From Oxytricha trifallax (lineage: Eukaryota; Ciliophora; Spirotrichea; Sporadotrichida; Oxytrichidae): 64,000 nucleotides of DNA. Position numbers and translations under genes: made by a program. Within the stretch, counting starts at the first letter, position 1; each line of letters opens with the position of its first letter. The stretch spans positions 62,001 to 126,000 of the forward strand of contig ARYC01025406.1 of the NCBI GenBank assembly GCA_000711775.1, read 5' to 3'. Under the pieces are notes generated by a model, which was given only the letters and a program-made list of their open reading frames with translations, was not told the origin of the DNA and made no database searches. Shown piece by piece: positions 60,573-64,000 of this stretch.

Positions 60573-60689
60573 TTATCAAATATATACATATGTGATTGAT
60601 ATGATTAATTTAGAAAATGATATATTTCCATTAAATCGATTCTTTACTTTGAAGCAATGTTTATTACGATAAGTAGGGTTGTAATAAAA

Positions 60690-61928
60690 TCAAAAATCAT
60701 AATCACTCTTTACTAGTTAATTGTCGTCTTCGTCGTCTAATGATATTAATATTTTATTGTCTTTCTGAGTTCCCTTCGTTGTTAAAGGATTTTGGTCGTT
60801 TTTGTCATTTCCACTGTTAAATGGCGTATTGTCATTTTATCATAAAATTTCACTAAAAATCAAAATTTCATTCTTAGCTATGTATTCCTCGTCAAGTCTT
60901 ATTTCTTCAGGGTTTATCTTATCATCAGAATTGTTGTTTTAATTATTTGAATACTTCTGCTTCTTAAACTTCTGGCTTACTCTCATCTTTCCACCAGATG
61001 TAGACAGCCTAGGCTCCGGTGGGTGAAATGTGATGGTTTCAACATCTTCTTAGAAGGCTTTCTATCTCTGATTTTAGTCAATATCCAGCATATTGCTATT
61101 CTTGCCATCGAGGTTGACATCATCAAGCTAGATGGAAGACCTTGACTTCTTATCTTTATCTGATTCGTAATCGTTCAAATCTACTGCTGTAGTCCTAGTG
61201 TCTCTATTAGGTTACTAGTGACCGAAGTTTATGTGTCTTCTGACATCAAATTTATCGTGATCTTCCTATTCATAGTTATCCTCTAATTCCAATTCCTAGT
61301 CTCTATCCCTGAGATCATTATCCGGGGCCCACATCTACCCTCCAGTATGAAAATTTGGCTCCTCAATTATATACTAGTTGTTCCTTAGATTTTTGTCATG
61401 AACCACGTAGATTTGCTCTTACTGTAGTCTCTCCAGTTCAATTTGTATTTGCTCTCTGTCAGTGATCTTATAGTACTTGAAAATCATGAATCCAAAGTAG
61501 GCGTTGAGCACTATAAGTACCCATTTGAAAAACAGGAGCGCTATGTTCCATGCCAAAGATATTGTATAGCCCGATTCACTAACATAATCTCTCAATCTTG
61601 TGAAGGTAACTATTGCAAGAATGGCTTCCACAGGTATGGTTATAGCGCGAATCGCAAGCATCATAAGTCTCGTGTTTTTAGAGTCCAGAAACTTTACTAG
61701 CAGTATAAAGCAAGTAACTCGCAGGAAATCTACGCAGAAAAGTCTTATCAGAAGGAAATAGTAAAACTGTTTAACTGGCATTAGAGCGTTTTTTATTCCA
61801 GCTAGAGTCATTACAAGGCTTACTGCTGTGATTAGCAGACAGAAAATATCGAAATAGCCAATGAAGCGGACTCCTCTCTTCAGTTGCATAGAACCGAAAA
61901 GTTTGTTATGAGTTTTTAATTTATGCAT
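60690..61928 (-). CDS. Multi-pass membrane protein with acidic cytoplasmic tail
   Basis: ATG at 61926-61928 (MHKLKTHNKLFGSMQLKRGV) and TGA at 60690-60692 bound one continuous frame of 412 residues. Hydrophobic segments: FIGYFDIFCLLITAVSLVMT, FYYFLLIRLFCVDFLRVTCF, RAITIPVEAILAIVTF and WNIALLFFKWVLIVLNAYFG, hence four membrane spans in the first 160 residues. The remaining 250 residues are hydrophilic and acidic (RSSIQLDDVNLDGKN; KILISLDDEDDN). A four-span N-terminus with a long tail recalls tetraspan-like proteins of ciliates, but no family is assigned. No IES or intron. It converges with the kelch gene, with 117 bases between stops. Confidence 0.82.
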
Positions 61929-62047
61929 CAAGTTTAAGTTATTTAATTTTCTTATTACATGATTTATAAAATATTGCTTATGATAAATAGGAATAATGAA
62001 GGATATTGGGATATTTGAATTAAAATGATTAAGTAATTTAAGATCTA

Positions 62048-63725
62048 ATAATTATTTAGAGATAAAAGATAATATTTTTCTACAAAATGGTTATAAGTTC
62101 ATTAATGAAACATTTATTTAAGATTTTCAAAAGGACCTCATAAACTTAGGGATTTCTTGGAAAAATTGACAAATAACAGAAAAACATAGTCTATCAATTA
62201 ATTATTAAGTCGTAAGATCTTGTGGCGCTTGTCGATAACAAATTTGGAGTTTATTACAACCTTCTAGATTGCTACTACGTCATATAAGCTAATTTCTCTA
62301 TATGTACTTTAAATTTCTCTATTAATAATGAAGCAATATAAAATAAATTCGCTTACTTTATTAATCAGTTATATTAAACAAAAAAGGAGAAGTACTGCAA
62401 TAATCATACCAAGATAAAATCCTCTTCACCCCTCTGATGAAATTTAAAACTTTCCAACTTCTCAAGATTAACCTAAAAATATTAACTTGGCTTCTTTTTG
62501 AGAGCCCCCTCTCAGATTAATAGTAAAAAATCCACTCCCCTAGATACCCATAAACATTCATGGATAGACTCTGCATATGCTCAGATTCACAGCTAATTGA
62601 ATGGCAAAAGAGGAATGATAACACTTGAATACCATTTAGTGATAAGAGAATACCAAAGGAATTCAAATTGACTTAGTGTCAGGTTGATCTCTTAATTGAT
62701 GAAACTCTGGGGCTTTATGAAAATGTGGAGAGTTTAGTTAGTTATAGTATAGAGGATATTCAAAATATAGCCTCCAGATTGGAAGAGGTATAGAGTGAGA
62801 ATAGTATTAATAAATAGTAATTGAAGTCAAATGATGTCTAGTAAGCATTTCAAACTTTAATACGATTTTTTATTCATAAGTAAATTATAAAGCATTTCAG
62901 AACTTAATGAACCAGAAAGATTTCGAAACTGATAAACTTCAAAAAACTTATATCAATATATAATTAATATTTAAGTTATTTAATCATGCAATTTATTTGT
63001 TTACCAATGAAGAATTTAAGAGCCCCCTCATCTTATCACCTCGCTATAGTTTGAAACAACTTGATATTCTTTAAGAATCTTTAGGGTTTAATCATAGAAC
63101 CCTGAAACCCCATTTCTAAAGTTATTTAACATTGCAGCAATAGTCTTCTAAAAATTATGGAATAATTGATACTCAGAGTAACACAATTGCTTCTCCTAAT
63201 CATAACGATCTAACAATAAAATAATTGAAAAGTGGTCAAGTAAAATTGATGGACACGATAAATATATACTTTGAGCAATCATTAGATGACTTTTTATCAA
63301 ATGATGACTTGGAATACAATTAAAATATTTCTAATGTTAAGAGAAAACAGACCTTGGACAAGTTCAAGCCACTTCGAAACAATGAATATTCTTTTTTTTA
63401 TTTATAATTATCGATTTAATAGTATTTAAGCCCAATATTAATTATGTATATAAATGAGAAAGCCAACTCAAACTATAAAACCTCACTGAAATGTTACCAC
63501 ACAAATTCTTATCAAGTATAAAAACTAAAAAATACTAAATAATCCAAGCCAAAATAATTCCATTACAAAAATTATAACTCTTCAAGTGACTTCGATGATA
63601 ACGAGAAAAATTTGGCCATTCAGAACATTTAAGAAACAGACGAAGAGATTAACAAATTGGGAAATAAATTCGTTCGAAACAACTCTAATGGTAAGATGCT
63701 TTTGATATCTACACTTGAAATATGA
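62048..63725 (+). CDS. Unknown protein with three or more IESs
   Basis: Coding runs from about 62048 (YLEIKDNIFLQNGYKFINET) to TGA 63723-63725. Pointer joins: GAAAAA (62160-62178) gives NLGISWKNIVYQLIIKSQDL. TGATAA (62616-62639) gives QKRNDKRIPKEFKL and removes a TGA. AAGCATTTCA (62843-62889) gives VQQAFQNLMNQKDFETDKLQ. A further unsolved change lies between 62300 and 62560. After 62900 the frame is continuous for over 800 bases, with helical segments (NHAIYLFTNEEFKSPLILSP) and a Ser/Asn-rich acidic end. No start codon was found and no family is recognised. Confidence 0.7.
62160..62178 (+). other. 19-base IES, pointer GAAAAA
   Basis: GAAAAA at 62160-62165 and 62179-62184; removal deletes a TGA and restores the frame. 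Confidence 0.82.
62616..62639 (+). other. 24-base IES, pointer TGATAA
   Basis: TGATAA at 62616-62621 and 62640-62645. The frame is the same on both sides, but the segment contains an in-frame TGA that must be removed. Confidence 0.82.
62843..62889 (+). other. 47-base IES, pointer AAGCATTTCA
   Basis: The ten-base repeat is at 62843-62852 and 62890-62899; the join connects two long out-of-phase frames. Confidence 0.9.
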
Positions 63726-63887
63726 TAATAAATTCAGGAAAAAAGTCATATAAAATTAACTATAGTATAATAAAATTTTCTACTTTTACATTGAAAAAAA
63801 TACATTTTCAACTTTATAAACATAGCGATACTTTACTTTTCAAGATTTTTAATTAAATAAATTTTTCATAATAATTGCTATTGTTTT

Positions 63888-63920
63888 ATTCATTCCTTAT
63901 TATCATAATAAGGAATGAAT
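63888..63920. repeat. Perfect 16-base inverted repeat with one-base centre
   Basis: ATTCATTCCTTATTAT at 63888-63903 and its exact reverse complement at 63905-63920. It lies about 160 bases after the last coding stop and could be a terminator-like hairpin, an element end or a protein-binding site. Confidence 0.75.
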
Positions 63921-64000
63921 TTTTCAGTTTATTGAATTAAAATAAATAATCTTAATTAATGATTTGAGAACAGGAATATACTTCTCAAATAATGCTCTTC

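Noticed and set aside
61443..61700. Plus-strand 85-residue ORF
   Set aside because: Antisense shadow of the well-supported four-span membrane protein gene.
1..64000. tRNA, rRNA or CRISPR features
   Set aside because: No T-loop/anticodon pattern, rRNA stretch or regularly spaced direct-repeat array was found on reading both strands.

Overview
The window looks like germline (micronuclear) DNA of a spirotrich/hypotrich ciliate of the Oxytricha-Stylonychia-Tetmemena kind. Three things in the sequence support this. (1) TAA and TAG occur throughout conserved domains as glutamine and only TGA ends reading frames, so frames read with the standard code are broken up. (2) Coding blocks are interrupted by short AT-rich segments that are not GT-AG introns but lie between direct repeats of 2-10 bases. 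Deleting the segment plus one repeat copy restores the frame, often in the middle of a conserved domain. These are pointer-flanked internal eliminated sequences (IESs) between macronuclear-destined segments (MDSs). (3) One protein kinase gene is split into two oppositely oriented halves that share a 12-base pointer, the signature of a scrambled, inverted germline gene. Ordinary short GT-AG introns are also present. The species cannot be fixed from the sequence alone.

Layout. 1-2466: a partial gene and a two-HMG-box gene, both on the minus strand. 2714-10237: an Arf-like GTPase, a small basic protein (minus), a Q/N-rich protein, and a lysine-rich multi-MDS gene whose 746-base IES carries a near-perfect palindrome. 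10328-13789: MZT1/MOZART1 and a very Q/N-rich protein. 14124-18438: a 1354-residue TPR protein with four IESs and three introns. 18955-21384: two orphan coding islands and an EF-hand (calcyphosin-like) gene. 21615-23004: a C2H2 zinc finger/AT-hook-like protein (minus). 23005-25053: AT-rich, no genes. 25054-27594: an acid sphingomyelinase-like phosphodiesterase with at least five IESs. 28882-30168: unknown four-exon gene. 30387-31377: NDUFS4-like complex I subunit (minus). 31583-34680: coiled-coil gene in about ten islands (minus). 35005-36602: secreted protein. 36814-39400: helical-repeat protein (minus). 39485-43480: Pumilio/PUF protein (minus) interrupted by a terminal-inverted-repeat element. 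44994-49640: two paralogous genes with a decayed third copy between them. 49925-51132: glyoxalase II (minus). 51508-53650: low-complexity protein with a CxxC pair (minus). 53783-57145: scrambled kinase. 57215-58410: membrane RING-H2 protein. 58880-60572: kelch protein. 60690-61928: membrane protein (minus). 62048-63725: unknown IES-containing gene.

The genes do not form a pathway. They are unrelated housekeeping, cytoskeletal, signalling and RNA-binding genes, as expected for a germline chromosome that is later cut into separate gene-sized macronuclear chromosomes. What unites the window is the DNA-elimination architecture. About 25 pointer pairs could be read directly; coordinates of those IESs and of gene models whose joined length is a multiple of three are reliable to the base, others are approximate.
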